Counted from the first letter of the stretch, positions 51,211-59,794 are shown. The stretch: DNA of 64,000 bases from Arcicella sp040387735 (GCA_040387735.1 JAZKDE010000056.1:1-64000), one strand, 5' to 3'. The notes: generated by a model from the letters alone, not told the origin. Made by a program: numbers and translations.

Positions 51211-52611
51211 ATGAATAATCCAACAACCTTATTCGACAAAGTGTGGGACGCACACGTTGTTCGTAAAATCGAAGATGGTCCAGATGTATTTCTGATTGAC
51301 CGCCACTTTATCCACGAAGTAACCAGCCCAGTTGCATTTTTAGGCCTGGAAAGTCGTGGCATTGGTGTCCTTTATTCAGAGCGTACTTTCGCTACTGCTG
51401 ACCACAATACGCCAACTATTAACCAACATTTACCTGTTCAAGACCCACTTTCTGCTAATCAATTGCAACAATTGGAAACGAACTCGGCAAAATATGGTAT
51501 TTCGCACTGGGGATTGGGACACGCTAAAAATGGTATTGTTCACGTAGTTGGACCAGAAAATGGTATCACACTTCCAGGGATGACCATCGTTTGTGGTGAC
51601 TCTCATACTTCTACGCACGGTGCTTTCGGAGCAATTGCATTTGGTATTGGTACTTCGGAGGTTGAAATGGTACTTTCTTCGCAGTGTATTATGCAACCGA
51701 AACCAAAGAAAATGCGTGTAAACGTAAATGGTAAATTGGGGAAAGCGGTTACACCAAAAGACGTTACTTTGTACATTATCGCTCAACTTTCGGCGGCAGG
51801 TGCTACGGGTTATTTCGTGGAATATGCGGGAGATGTGTTCGAGAATATGTCAATGGAAGGACGTATGACGGTTTGTAATATGTCAATCGAAATGGGTGCG
51901 AGAGGTGGAATGATTGCTCCAGATGAAACGACTTTCAATTACTTGAATGGCCGTGAGCAAGCTCCCAAAGGAGAAACTTGGGACAGAGCATTGGCTTACT
52001 GGAAAACCCTTAAAACGGACGATGGAGCTACTTTTGACCTTGAATATACTTACAATGCAGAAGATATTGAACCACAAATTACATACGGTACAAACCCAGG
52101 TTTAGGAACGGGTATTTCTAAAAATATTCCTTTGGCAACTGACGTAATTGACGGTGAAGCAAGTTATAAAAAATCATTGGGTTACATGGGATTTGCCGAA
52201 AACGAATCAATCATCGGGAAACCAATTGATTATGTTTTCTTAGGTTCATGTACAAACGGTCGTATCGAAGATTTCCGTGCTTTCGCTTCAATTGTGAAGG
52301 GTCGCAAAAAAGCGGATAACGTAACGGCTTGGTTAGTTCCAGGTTCGCACGTGGTTGAAGCTCAGATTAAAGAAGAAGGTATTTTGGATATTTTGACAGA
52401 AGCAGGTTTCTTACTTCGTCAGCCAGGATGTTCGGCTTGTTTAGCGATGAACGACGATAAAATTCCTGCTGGAAAATATGCCGTTTCAACGTCAAACAGA
52501 AACTTTGAAGGTCGTCAAGGCCCAGGAGCAAGAACGCTTTTAGCTTCGCCATTAGTGGCAGCAGCAGCAGCGGTGACGGGAAAAGTTACAGACCCTCGGG
52601 AGTTTTTATAG
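51211..52611 (+). CDS. leuC: 3-isopropylmalate dehydratase large subunit
   Basis: A 466-residue aconitase-family [4Fe-4S] enzyme; with LeuD it isomerises 2-isopropylmalate to 3-isopropylmalate, or citramalate to methylmalate. Cluster cysteines are in VFLGSCTNGR and in RQPGCSACLAMN. MTIVCGDSHTSTHGAFGAIAFGIG and NRNFEGRQGPGARTLLASP are conserved. First gene of leuC-(pseudogene)-leuD-cimA-leuB. Confidence 0.98.
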   Translation: MNNPTTLFDKVWDAHVVRKIEDGPDVFLIDRHFIHEVTSPVAFLGLESRGIGVLYSERTFATADHNTPTINQHLPVQDPLSANQLQQLETNSAKYGISHWGLGHAKNGIVHVVGPENGITLPGMTIVCGDSHTSTHGAFGAIAFGIGTSEVEMVLSSQCIMQPKPKKMRVNVNGKLGKAVTPKDVTLYIIAQLSAAGATGYFVEYAGDVFENMSMEGRMTVCNMSIEMGARGGMIAPDETTFNYLNGREQAPKGETWDRALAYWKTLKTDDGATFDLEYTYNAEDIEPQITYGTNPGLGTGISKNIPLATDVIDGEASYKKSLGYMGFAENESIIGKPIDYVFLGSCTNGRIEDFRAFASIVKGRKKADNVTAWLVPGSHVVEAQIKEEGILDILTEAGFLLRQPGCSACLAMNDDKIPAGKYAVSTSNRNFEGRQGPGARTLLASPLVAAAAAVTGKVTDPREFL

Positions 52612-52626
52612 GTGTATTTGAGGGGA

Positions 52627-52778
52627 TTTAGAGGGAAAGAGGTTACACAGAGAGCCACAGAGTTTTAAAATGAGAACCACAGAGAAAAAATCTCTACGTC
52701 TTTCTCATTTTCTCTAAAAATCTCTGTGGTTCTCAATTTTTTCTCTGTGGCTCTCTGTGTAACCTCATACCCTCTAAA
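52627..52778. repeat. Long palindrome of the GAGAGCCACAGAG family, copy B
   Basis: 52639-52662 and 52743-52766 are perfect 24-base reverse complements. Outside them TTTAGAGGG (52627-52635) pairs with CCCTCTAAA (52770-52778), giving 36-base arms with a 3-base mismatch. Inside, GAGAACCACAGAGA pairs with TCTCTGTGGTTCTC. It begins 16 bases after leuC and ends 26 bases before the GxxExxY pseudogene. Confidence 0.9.
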
Positions 52779-52804
52779 CAGGCTCAGATAAACATAACAA
52801 CAAA

Positions 52805-53176
52805 ATGGAAATAAACGAAATTACCAGAATAATCATTGGGTGTGGTATTGAAGTTCATAAACAGCTTGGTCCAGGTTTACTTGAATCAGCTTATGAAGAA
52901 TGTTTAGCTTTTGAATTGAAACAAAAAGGCTTACAAGTTTAAAGACAAAAAGCATTACCCATTCAATACAAAGACATCCAATTAGAATATGGTTATCGAA
53001 TAGATTTATTAGTTGAAAATACAGTGGTTATCGAATTGAAGAGTGTTGATATTTTACATCCATTACACGAAGCACAGATATTAATTTACATGAAATTTGC
53101 TGAAAAGAAAATTGGGCTTTTAATGAATTTTAATGTACTTGCTTTGAAAGATGGCGTGAAGAGATTTATGAAATAA
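52805..53176 (+). pseudogene. GxxExxY (PD-(D/E)XK-like) protein, interrupted by one stop codon
   Basis: A 124-codon frame beginning MEINEITRIIIGCGIEVHKQ with the family motif GLLESAY, broken by TAA at 52940-52942 (after KGLQV), and continuing in the same frame RQKALPIQYKDIQLEYGYRI to the natural stop. The nuclease-like core is intact downstream (RIDLLVENTVVIELKSVD: D, then E-x-K; AQILIYMKFA). Only the single stop, likely from GAA to TAA, damages it, so inactivation is recent or a sequencing error. The gene sits between leuC and leuD, directly after the long palindrome. Family function is unproven. Confidence 0.88.
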
Positions 53177-53225
53177 AAATTATATGGAATCTGATTTCCA
53201 TAAGAAAATAAAGCAAAATAAAATA

Positions 53226-53822
53226 ATGGCATACGATAAATTTACGGTACTTCGTTCGACAGCAGTGCCACTTCCAATAGAAAATGTCGATACTGACCAA
53301 ATCATCCCTGCTCGTTTCTTGAAAGCTACGAAGCGTGAAGGTTTTGGCGATAATTTATTCAGAGATTGGCGTTATAACAACGACGAATCTCCAAAGCAAG
53401 ATTTCGTCTTGAATAACCCAACTTACTCAGGTTCAATCCTTGTAGGTGGTCGTAACTTCGGTTCGGGTTCAAGCCGTGAACACGCCGCTTGGGCGATTTA
53501 TGACTACGGTTTCCGTTGCGTAATTTCAAGCTTCTTTGCAGATATTTTTAAAGGTAATTCTTTGAATATCGGTATTTTACCAGTAACTGTTAGCCCAGAA
53601 TTTTTAGATAAAATCTTCTTGGCAATTGAAGCTGACCCAAAAGCAGAAATTGAAGTAAATCTTCCAGAGCAAAAAGTTACCATTGTAGCATCGGGTGAAA
53701 GCGAAGGCTTTACCATCAACGGTTACAAAAAGAACAACATGCTCAACGGTTTTGATGATATTGACTATCTACAAAGCATGAAAGGTGAAATTGCAGCATT
53801 TGCAGAGAAGAGTCTTTATTAA
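53226..53822 (+). CDS. leuD: 3-isopropylmalate dehydratase small subunit
   Basis: A 198-residue swivelling domain partner of LeuC. VDTDQIIPARFLKATKREGFGD, VGGRNFGSGSSREHAAWAI and CVISSFFADIFKGNSLNIGILPV are diagnostic. ATG 53226 (MAYDKFTVLRS) is preferred to the upstream frame from 53184, which adds residues not seen in the family. Normally leuC and leuD are adjacent; here they are separated by about 600 bases of palindrome and pseudogene. Confidence 0.97.
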   Translation: MAYDKFTVLRSTAVPLPIENVDTDQIIPARFLKATKREGFGDNLFRDWRYNNDESPKQDFVLNNPTYSGSILVGGRNFGSGSSREHAAWAIYDYGFRCVISSFFADIFKGNSLNIGILPVTVSPEFLDKIFLAIEADPKAEIEVNLPEQKVTIVASGESEGFTINGYKKNNMLNGFDDIDYLQSMKGEIAAFAEKSLY

Positions 53823-53824
53823 GA

Positions 53825-53969
53825 AGTTGCGAATTGTAAGTTGTGAGTTGTGAGTTAACGAGCAGTAAATTGTATTTGTGAATTATTAATTATGAGAAAA
53901 CTCATGAAAACTCACAATTCACTACTCACAGTTCACAATTCACAACTCATCATTCGCTCATTCACAATT
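53825..53969. repeat. Degenerate 7-base-period inverted array between leuD and cimA
   Basis: Left arm in register from 53825: agttgcg, aattgta, agttgtg, agttgtg, agttaac, gagcagt, aaattgt, atttgtg. Right arm from 53906: gaaaact, cacaatt, cactact, cacagtt, cacaatt, cacaact, catcatt. The arms are complementary in kind (GTTGTGA against TCACAAC). It ends 4 bases before the start codon of the next gene, occupying its ribosome-binding region. Confidence 0.85.
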
Positions 53970-53973
53970 GAAT

Positions 53974-55491
53974 ATGCGACACATAGAAATAATGGACACG
54001 ACGCTTCGTGATGGTGAACAAACCAGCGGAGTGTCTTTCTCGGCTTCTGAAAAGCTAACGATTGCTCAGTTACTTTTGAAAGAAGTAATGGTGGATAGAT
54101 TAGAAGTCGCTTCGGCAAGAGTATCGGCGGGTGAATTTGATGCGGTTAAGAAAATTACCGAGTGGGCGGCTGAGAATGGTTGTTTGGATAAAATTGAAGT
54201 TTTAACCTTCGTTGACGGTGACACTTCGGTCAATTGGATGTTAGAAGCGGGTGCAAAAGTGATGAACCTTCTCACAAAAGGCTCATTAAATCACCTCACG
54301 CACCAACTCAAAAAAACACCCGAACAGCACTTTTCTGAAATCGCTCAGGTGATTGCTTTGGCTCGTTCTAAAGGAATTTTGTGTAATGTTTATTTAGAAG
54401 ATTGGAGTAATGGAATGCGTAATTCTCCCGAATATGTTTTTCAATACCTTGATTTTTTGACGAAAGAACCCATCGAAAGAGTGCTTTTGCCCGATACTTT
54501 GGGAGTATTGACACCAAGAGAAACCTTTGATTTCTTGGATGCTATCGTAAAACGTTACCCAAATACGCACTTCGATTTTCATGCTCATAACGATTACGAT
54601 TTAAGCATTGCCAATGTCATGGAAGCCATTCGTGCGGGCGTACAAGGCTTGCACTTAACCGTGAATGGCATGGGAGAGCGTGCAGGAAATGCTTCTTTGG
54701 CAAGTACCATTGCGGTAATCAACGATTTTATGCCCGAAGTGAAGACGATGGTAGTTGAAAAATCTTTGTATTCGGTAAGTAAATTGGTAGAGACTTTTTC
54801 GGGTTTCAGAATTCCAGTGAATAAGCCAGTTGTAGGTGAAAATGTTTTTACGCAAACGGCTGGTATTCATGCGGATGGCGACAATAAAAAGAATCTTTAT
54901 TTCAACAATTTAATGCCCGAACGTTTTGGTCGATTGCGTCAATACGCTTTAGGAAAAACCTCTGGAAAGGCAAATATTGAGAAAAATTTGCAAGAATTAG
55001 GGATCACTTTAGCCGATGCCGATTTGAAAAAAGTAACGCAAAGAATTATCGAATTGGGTGACAGAAAAGAAGCCGTAACTCGTGAAGATTTGCCGTATAT
55101 TATTTCGGACGTATTGGATAGCAGTGCCATTGAAGAAAAAGTTATCGTATTGAATTACGTTTTGACACATTCTAAAAACCTAAAGCCTTCTGCCACTTTA
55201 CAAGTAAAAATTGGCGAAGAAATTTTTGAAGAATCTGCTCAAGGAGACGGACAATATGATGCCTTCATGAACGCCTTGAAGAAAATATATTGTCAAAAGA
55301 ATATCGAACTTCCACAACTGACGGATTATGCCGTAAGGATTCCACCAGGAGGAAAAACCGATGCCCTTTGTGAGACGATTATTACGTGGGCTTATAATGG
55401 TAGAAGTTTAAAAACTCGTGGACTCGACTCTGACCAAACAGTTTCGGCTATCATTGCGACACAGAAAATGCTGAATATAATTAGCGTTTAA
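53974..55491 (+). CDS. cimA: (R)-citramalate synthase / 2-isopropylmalate synthase family, citramalate synthase likely
   Basis: A 505-residue acyl-CoA:keto-acid condensing enzyme (DRE-TIM family) with a C-terminal LeuA regulatory domain. IEIMDTTLRDGEQTSGVSF is the metal/substrate loop, FHAHNDYDLSIAN the HxH metal ligands, NGMGERAGNASL the glycine-rich motif, and GGKTDALCETII is in the allosteric domain. NLLTKGS, VYLEDWSNGMRNSP and QTAGIHADGD closely follow the Leptospira citramalate synthase as I remember it. ATG 53974 is chosen over TTG 53968. Product would be citramalate from pyruvate, for isoleucine via LeuCD/LeuB; a LeuA role cannot be excluded. Confidence 0.85.
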   Translation: MRHIEIMDTTLRDGEQTSGVSFSASEKLTIAQLLLKEVMVDRLEVASARVSAGEFDAVKKITEWAAENGCLDKIEVLTFVDGDTSVNWMLEAGAKVMNLLTKGSLNHLTHQLKKTPEQHFSEIAQVIALARSKGILCNVYLEDWSNGMRNSPEYVFQYLDFLTKEPIERVLLPDTLGVLTPRETFDFLDAIVKRYPNTHFDFHAHNDYDLSIANVMEAIRAGVQGLHLTVNGMGERAGNASLASTIAVINDFMPEVKTMVVEKSLYSVSKLVETFSGFRIPVNKPVVGENVFTQTAGIHADGDNKKNLYFNNLMPERFGRLRQYALGKTSGKANIEKNLQELGITLADADLKKVTQRIIELGDRKEAVTREDLPYIISDVLDSSAIEEKVIVLNYVLTHSKNLKPSATLQVKIGEEIFEESAQGDGQYDAFMNALKKIYCQKNIELPQLTDYAVRIPPGGKTDALCETIITWAYNGRSLKTRGLDSDQTVSAIIATQKMLNIISV

Positions 55492-55574
55492 AAAATCAAG
55501 TAGAAGGAATTCTAATGTGATTTTGGAGTGAAGGTTCAAAGGATTTTTGCCAATAAAATACCAAAAGCTACCTT

Positions 55575-55635
55575 TTTTCTTTGTGCCTTGGTGGCAAAAC
55601 ATTCACTAATAAACTTAGAGCCTTTGTGGCTAAAT
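55575..55635. repeat. CTTTGTGCC-type intergenic repeat between cimA and leuB
   Basis: CTTTGTGCCTTGGTGGC and, 30 bases on, GAGCCTTTGTGGC. A related GCCACGAAGG sequence lies at 30020-30029. Such CTTTGTGCC/CCACGAAGG words are recurrent between Bacteroidota genes in my recollection. It does not form a long hairpin here. Confidence 0.5.
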
Positions 55636-55643
55636 ACAATAAA

Positions 55644-56714
55644 ATGAAAAAACATATCTTAGTAGTCCCAGGTGACGGAATTGGGCAAGAAGTAACAACC
55701 GTTGGTAAAAAAGTTTTAGAGAAAATCGCTGAGAAATTCGGACATGAATTTACGTATGACGAAGCTCTTATCGGTCACGTAGCTATTGAAGCAACAGGAG
55801 TTCCACTTCCTGAGGAAACTTTAGTTAAAATGCGTGCTTCTGACGCAATCCTTTTCGGAGCAGTTGGTCACGCCAAATACGACAACGACCCACACGCTAA
55901 AGTGCGTCCAGAGCAAGGTTTATTGAAAATGCGTAAAGAATTAGGTTTGTACGCAAACCTTCGTCCAATCAAATTATTTGATGAATTGTTAGAAGCATCT
56001 TCTATTAAGCCAGAAATTTTGAAAGGAGCAGATATTCTTTTCTTTCGTGAATTAACGGGTGACGTTTACTTCGGCAAAAGAGAAAGAATCGACGAAGGAA
56101 ATACTGCTTATGACACGATGATTTATAGCAAATATGAAGTTGAGCGTATTGCACGCAAGGCTTTCGATGCAGCCATGACTCGTGGTAAAAAATTGATGTC
56201 AGTTGACAAAGCTAACGTATTGGAATCGAGCCGTTTGTGGAGAGAAACTGTACAAGAAATTGCTCCAGAATATCCAGAAGTAGAGGTGACGCACCAATTT
56301 GTGGATTCTTGTGCGATGATGTTAATTAAAGACCCAAAACAATTTGACGTAGTCGTTACAGGTAATTTATTTGGAGATATTTTGACGGATGAAGCTTCTC
56401 AAATTGCAGGTTCGATGGGAATGTTAGCATCGGCTTCAATCGGTGATAGCACAGGTGTTTATGAACCAATTCACGGTTCTGGGCACGATATTGCGGGTAA
56501 AGGCATTGCAAATCCAATGGCTTCTGTTTTATCGGTTGCTTTATTATTAGATATTTCATTTGGTTTAAAGGCAGAAGCAGAAGCAGTGATTGCGGCGATT
56601 GACTCAGTCTTGAAAGCAGGTTTCCGTACTGGAGATATTGCCACAAAAGATACGCCAAAAAATATGATTTTGGGAACTGATGCAATCGGAGAAGAGATTC
56701 TAAATAGATTATAA
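55644..56714 (+). CDS. leuB: 3-isopropylmalate dehydrogenase
   Basis: A 356-residue NAD-dependent beta-decarboxylating dehydrogenase. HILVVPGDGIGQEV opens the fold; LRKELGLYANLRP-type MRKELGLYANLRP binds substrate; FRELTGDVYFGKR, SVDKANVLESSRLW and the metal-binding GNLFGDILTDEASQIAGSMG are conserved; GVYEPIHGSGHDIAGKGIANP ends the active site. ATG 55644 is chosen because upstream frame is repeat sequence. The same enzyme can act on methylmalate in the citramalate route. Confidence 0.97.
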   Translation: MKKHILVVPGDGIGQEVTTVGKKVLEKIAEKFGHEFTYDEALIGHVAIEATGVPLPEETLVKMRASDAILFGAVGHAKYDNDPHAKVRPEQGLLKMRKELGLYANLRPIKLFDELLEASSIKPEILKGADILFFRELTGDVYFGKRERIDEGNTAYDTMIYSKYEVERIARKAFDAAMTRGKKLMSVDKANVLESSRLWRETVQEIAPEYPEVEVTHQFVDSCAMMLIKDPKQFDVVVTGNLFGDILTDEASQIAGSMGMLASASIGDSTGVYEPIHGSGHDIAGKGIANPMASVLSVALLLDISFGLKAEAEAVIAAIDSVLKAGFRTGDIATKDTPKNMILGTDAIGEEILNRL

Positions 56715-56731
56715 TTATTAGATTTTAGTCA

Positions 56732-56774
56732 AACAAAAAGCTGACGAAGTAATACACTTTGTCAGCTTTTTGTT
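56732..56774. terminator. Terminator of the leu operon
   Basis: A 19-base arm (56732-56750) pairs with 56756-56774, one mismatch, AACAAAAAGCTGAC at its base; works in both directions. Confidence 0.85.
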
Positions 56775-56796
56775 TTCATTTTATTCCAAGAAATTA

Positions 56797-57744
56797 TTAC
56801 ATAGTCAAAGCATCTTCCGTTAAGAAAACGCCATTTTGGGCTACTTTCAAGGTTAGTATTCTTCCACAAGGCATTGCCCAATTATCAGCTTCGTGTCCAA
56901 CAGGAAAATCATAACAAACAGGAAAATCATAATCCGCAACGGCTTCTTGAATTATCTCATTGGCAGTTTTACCAAAAGGGACATTATTGTCCTGACAATC
57001 CGAAAAACTCCCCACAATCAATCCTGCCAGATTTTGCAATTTCCCGCTACGTTTTAATTGTATCATCATACGATCAATGCTGTACAAATACTCATTTACG
57101 TCTTCCAAAAACAAAATCTTTTCATCATAATTAATATCTGACTTTGAACCAGTTAGATGAGAAAGCATAGCTAAATTACCCCCAATTAATTGCCCTCTCG
57201 CTAAACCAAAACGATTCATCTCATTCGGAAGAATTTCATATAAAAGAGGCTCACCAAATAGTAATTTCCTAAGACTTTCTAATGAGTACTCACCGCCTTC
57301 TTGCAAAAATAGTTTGGGCATAGTAGCGTGTAAACTTTCAATATTCAAGGTATGAATATGACAATGAACAGCAGTAATATCTGAAAAACCAACAACCCAT
57401 TTAGGTGATTTCTGAAAGGTTCCAAAGTTAAGATTATCCAATAATCGAGAACTCCCATAACCCCCTCTGGCTGAAAAAATCGCCTTAATTTCTGGATTAT
57501 CCAACATCAATTGAAAGTCATTTCTACGTATTTGGTCAGTCCCCGCAAACTGGTGGTATTCACTCCTGAGGGATTCGCCTAAAATAACGGTTAAACCCCA
57601 AACATTTTCCATCAATTCAATGGCTGGCTTGAGAACTTCAAAATCGACTTTGCAGGCTAATGCCAATAAGCCTACAGTATCACCTTTTTGTAAAGAATTT
57701 GGTCGCAAAATTTCCGAATTATTGGTTAAATGGGTAGTCGTCAC
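56797..57744 (-). CDS. LD-carboxypeptidase (S66 family), GTG start
   Basis: A 315-residue serine carboxypeptidase that trims murein tetrapeptides to tripeptides. Catalytic serine in VVGFSDITAVH, glutamate in ILFLEDVNEYLY and histidine in FPVGHEADNWAMPCG make the Ser-Glu-His triad. No leader, hence cytoplasmic, as expected for murein recycling; this links in theme to mpl and nagA in the window. The only start before the conserved RPNSLQKGDTVGLLA is GTG 57744. Confidence 0.93.
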   Translation of the reverse strand: MTTTHLTNNSEILRPNSLQKGDTVGLLALACKVDFEVLKPAIELMENVWGLTVILGESLRSEYHQFAGTDQIRRNDFQLMLDNPEIKAIFSARGGYGSSRLLDNLNFGTFQKSPKWVVGFSDITAVHCHIHTLNIESLHATMPKLFLQEGGEYSLESLRKLLFGEPLLYEILPNEMNRFGLARGQLIGGNLAMLSHLTGSKSDINYDEKILFLEDVNEYLYSIDRMMIQLKRSGKLQNLAGLIVGSFSDCQDNNVPFGKTANEIIQEAVADYDFPVCYDFPVGHEADNWAMPCGRILTLKVAQNGVFLTEDALTM

Positions 57745-57859
57745 ACACTAAACGACATTTTATTATGTTATGTAAATATATAATCAGCTTGTTAAAAACC
57801 TAATAATTAATTGAGCTGAGTTAGTAAAATTACGTACTCATTTCGGATTCGTTTTTAAA

Positions 57860-58897
57860 TTATCCAATAAAATAATCACTCTGTTTACCTTCTTCAGCTT
57901 CTTTAACGGGCGGAGTATATTCGCTCGTAAGGATAACGTCTTGAATGTCAGAAATTTTTGTTAAATCCAAACTAACAATCCCCGCCCCTACTTTGTCGCT
58001 GAACATAGGTAAAAATTTTGCTCCAAAAACCATCTCTCGGGAATGAAAAGAAGTCCGAGAATGAACAGTTTGATTAAAAGTATCTTCTGTAGCCCTTATC
58101 AAAACCAAAAACTCAGCATCGGCTTTTATTAACTCTTCTTTGCCTAATCCAAACATTGGGCTATCCTGAGTAATTGCGTGAACTATTGTCCAATTTGTCG
58201 GGAAAAAATTCACTTTATCTCGTTCCAAATTTAGACCAAAGTATCGTCTCAATACTTTGCCATCAACCTGTTTTTCCAGTATTGACATTGCTACTTCCAC
58301 TTGGAGGTCAATTAACTGATTCGCTCGTTCATTAACAACCCGAAACATAAAACCCGTTACGTCCAAATAAGGAGCAATAATGGCTTTATCGGAATACAAA
58401 ATGTGAGCGACTGGCTTAGAAAAACGCCCATAGAGCAAACTGGTAGCCAAAGCAAAAATCAAAAGGCCAAGCAATGACTCTACTGCTGCGACTGAACTCG
58501 CCCAAAAACCAATCGGGGCAATCCGTCCATAACCAACCGTCGTGAGAGTTTGAGATGAGAAAAAGAAGGCATCCATCAACCGACTTTTCACCGATGTCAT
58601 GTCTGCTCCCTGCAAATTTTCAATGCCCACAAGTTCGTAAATACCCGCAAAAATTAAATTTAAGGTCAGGTAAAATGACACAATAAGTTCGAAAAAACGC
58701 CCCCAAGTGCATACCATTAGGCGGTTGAAAATATTGACTCTACTCCAAAAAGAACCTCCTTCTCGCTTCACATTAAAGCTTCCATCACGGTTTAGCAGCC
58801 GAGTATCAGGGTCATTTATTTGAGTACCAAAGCCTAAATCTCGGCGTTTTTCTTCGGCTTCAACAAGTTTATCTTTTTTGGGGTGAAGTAAATTCAT
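57860..58897 (-). CDS. KirBac-like inward-rectifier potassium channel
   Basis: A 345-residue channel: N-terminal slide helix region (to residue 60, with RVNIFNRLMVCTWGRFFE), outer helix about 70-92, pore helix and selectivity filter TTVGYG (residues 119-124), inner helix about 135-160 and a large cytoplasmic beta domain (FMFRVVNERANQLIDLQVEV, NFFPTNWTIVHAI, HSRTSFHSREMVFGAKF). This is the bacterial Kir architecture. It conducts potassium under ligand or lipid control. Transcribed alone. Confidence 0.93.
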   Translation of the reverse strand: MNLLHPKKDKLVEAEEKRRDLGFGTQINDPDTRLLNRDGSFNVKREGGSFWSRVNIFNRLMVCTWGRFFELIVSFYLTLNLIFAGIYELVGIENLQGADMTSVKSRLMDAFFFSSQTLTTVGYGRIAPIGFWASSVAAVESLLGLLIFALATSLLYGRFSKPVAHILYSDKAIIAPYLDVTGFMFRVVNERANQLIDLQVEVAMSILEKQVDGKVLRRYFGLNLERDKVNFFPTNWTIVHAITQDSPMFGLGKEELIKADAEFLVLIRATEDTFNQTVHSRTSFHSREMVFGAKFLPMFSDKVGAGIVSLDLTKISDIQDVILTSEYTPPVKEAEEGKQSDYFIG

Positions 58898-59096
58898 AAT
58901 TGAGCAGTTTTAATAAATGACTAACTCCGTTTATGAATTTTTCGTTTCAATAGTTTTTCAAATTGACCCTTCACGGATAAAATGGATTTGCTCCGAAAAT
59001 CTTTATTTTGAGGCAAGACAGCCTTCAAATGTACTAATCTCCGATTCTATTTTCAGAAAATATTGGTAATCAGACAAAAACAATCATAAAATGAAT

Positions 59097-59104
59097 TATT
59101 TTTG
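59097..59104 (+). promoter_or_regulatory. -7 box of the thioredoxin-like gene
   Basis: TATTTTTG, matching TAnnTTTG, 69 bases upstream of the ATG. Confidence 0.45.
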
Positions 59105-59172
59105 TTTCACAATACGTTACTATCACTGAATATCATCGTCTCGAAAAATCAGTACTTAATCATTGACCCAAC

Positions 59173-59718
59173 ATGAAAAATCTTTTATTTACGCTAATAT
59201 TTTCTTCCCTATTATTTACAGGCAAAGCTCAAGCAGTTAATGAACACGCTGGACAAAAAATCCAATGGATGACACTGGAACAAGCTTTTGCAGCTACCCA
59301 GAAAGAACCACGCAAAATCATGGTCGATGTTTATACAGGCTGGTGCGGCTGGTGTAAAGTGATGGACCAAAGAACTTTTCCTAATGATAAAGTAGCGAGT
59401 TTTGTAAGCGAGAAATTTTATGCGGTAAAATTGGATGCAGAACAAAAAGATACAATCACCATTGGTACTCAAAAATATATTTGGCAAAATGGCTATAATC
59501 AAGCGGGTGTAGCTCTTTTGCAGGGAAAAATGTCTTTCCCAACAATTGTTTATTTAGACGAAAAATTTAATATGATTCAGTCTGTTCCTGGCTTTCAGGA
59601 AGCACCGCAATTTCACCAAGTAATAACTTTCTTTGGGGACAATCATTACAAAAAAGGCAACTGGGATCAATATCAAAGAGACGTTTATCCGAAACAATAC
59701 GGTGAAGGAAAAAAATAA
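59173..59718 (+). CDS. Exported thioredoxin-like protein
   Basis: A 181-residue exported protein (leader MKNLLFTLIFSSLLFTGKAQ). The thioredoxin fold has the active site W57-C58-G-W-C61 (TGWCGWCKVMD), like the DUF255/YyaL-type or thioredoxin_7 families, and the cis-proline in MSFPTIVYLDE. Expected to reduce or shuffle disulfides in the periplasm. It ends with a terminator. Confidence 0.9.
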   Translation: MKNLLFTLIFSSLLFTGKAQAVNEHAGQKIQWMTLEQAFAATQKEPRKIMVDVYTGWCGWCKVMDQRTFPNDKVASFVSEKFYAVKLDAEQKDTITIGTQKYIWQNGYNQAGVALLQGKMSFPTIVYLDEKFNMIQSVPGFQEAPQFHQVITFFGDNHYKKGNWDQYQRDVYPKQYGEGKK

Positions 59719-59737
59719 AGGACAGGTATTTATAACC

Positions 59738-59773
59738 AAAAAGTGGGCAAGATTTTCATCTTACCCACTTTTT
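59738..59773. terminator. Bidirectional terminator
   Basis: AAAAAGTGGGCAAGA pairs with TCTTACCCACTTTTT, separating converging genes. Confidence 0.85.
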
Positions 59774-59794
59774 TTACGATATATTTGAAAGTTC

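Noticed and set aside
52940..52942. Programmed readthrough or recoding at the internal TAA of the GxxExxY gene
   Set aside because: No recoding signal seen; a single GAA to TAA change is the simpler explanation.
53906..53969. Possible CRISPR-like repeat array
   Set aside because: Units are 7 bases with no constant repeat/spacer structure and no cas gene is present.
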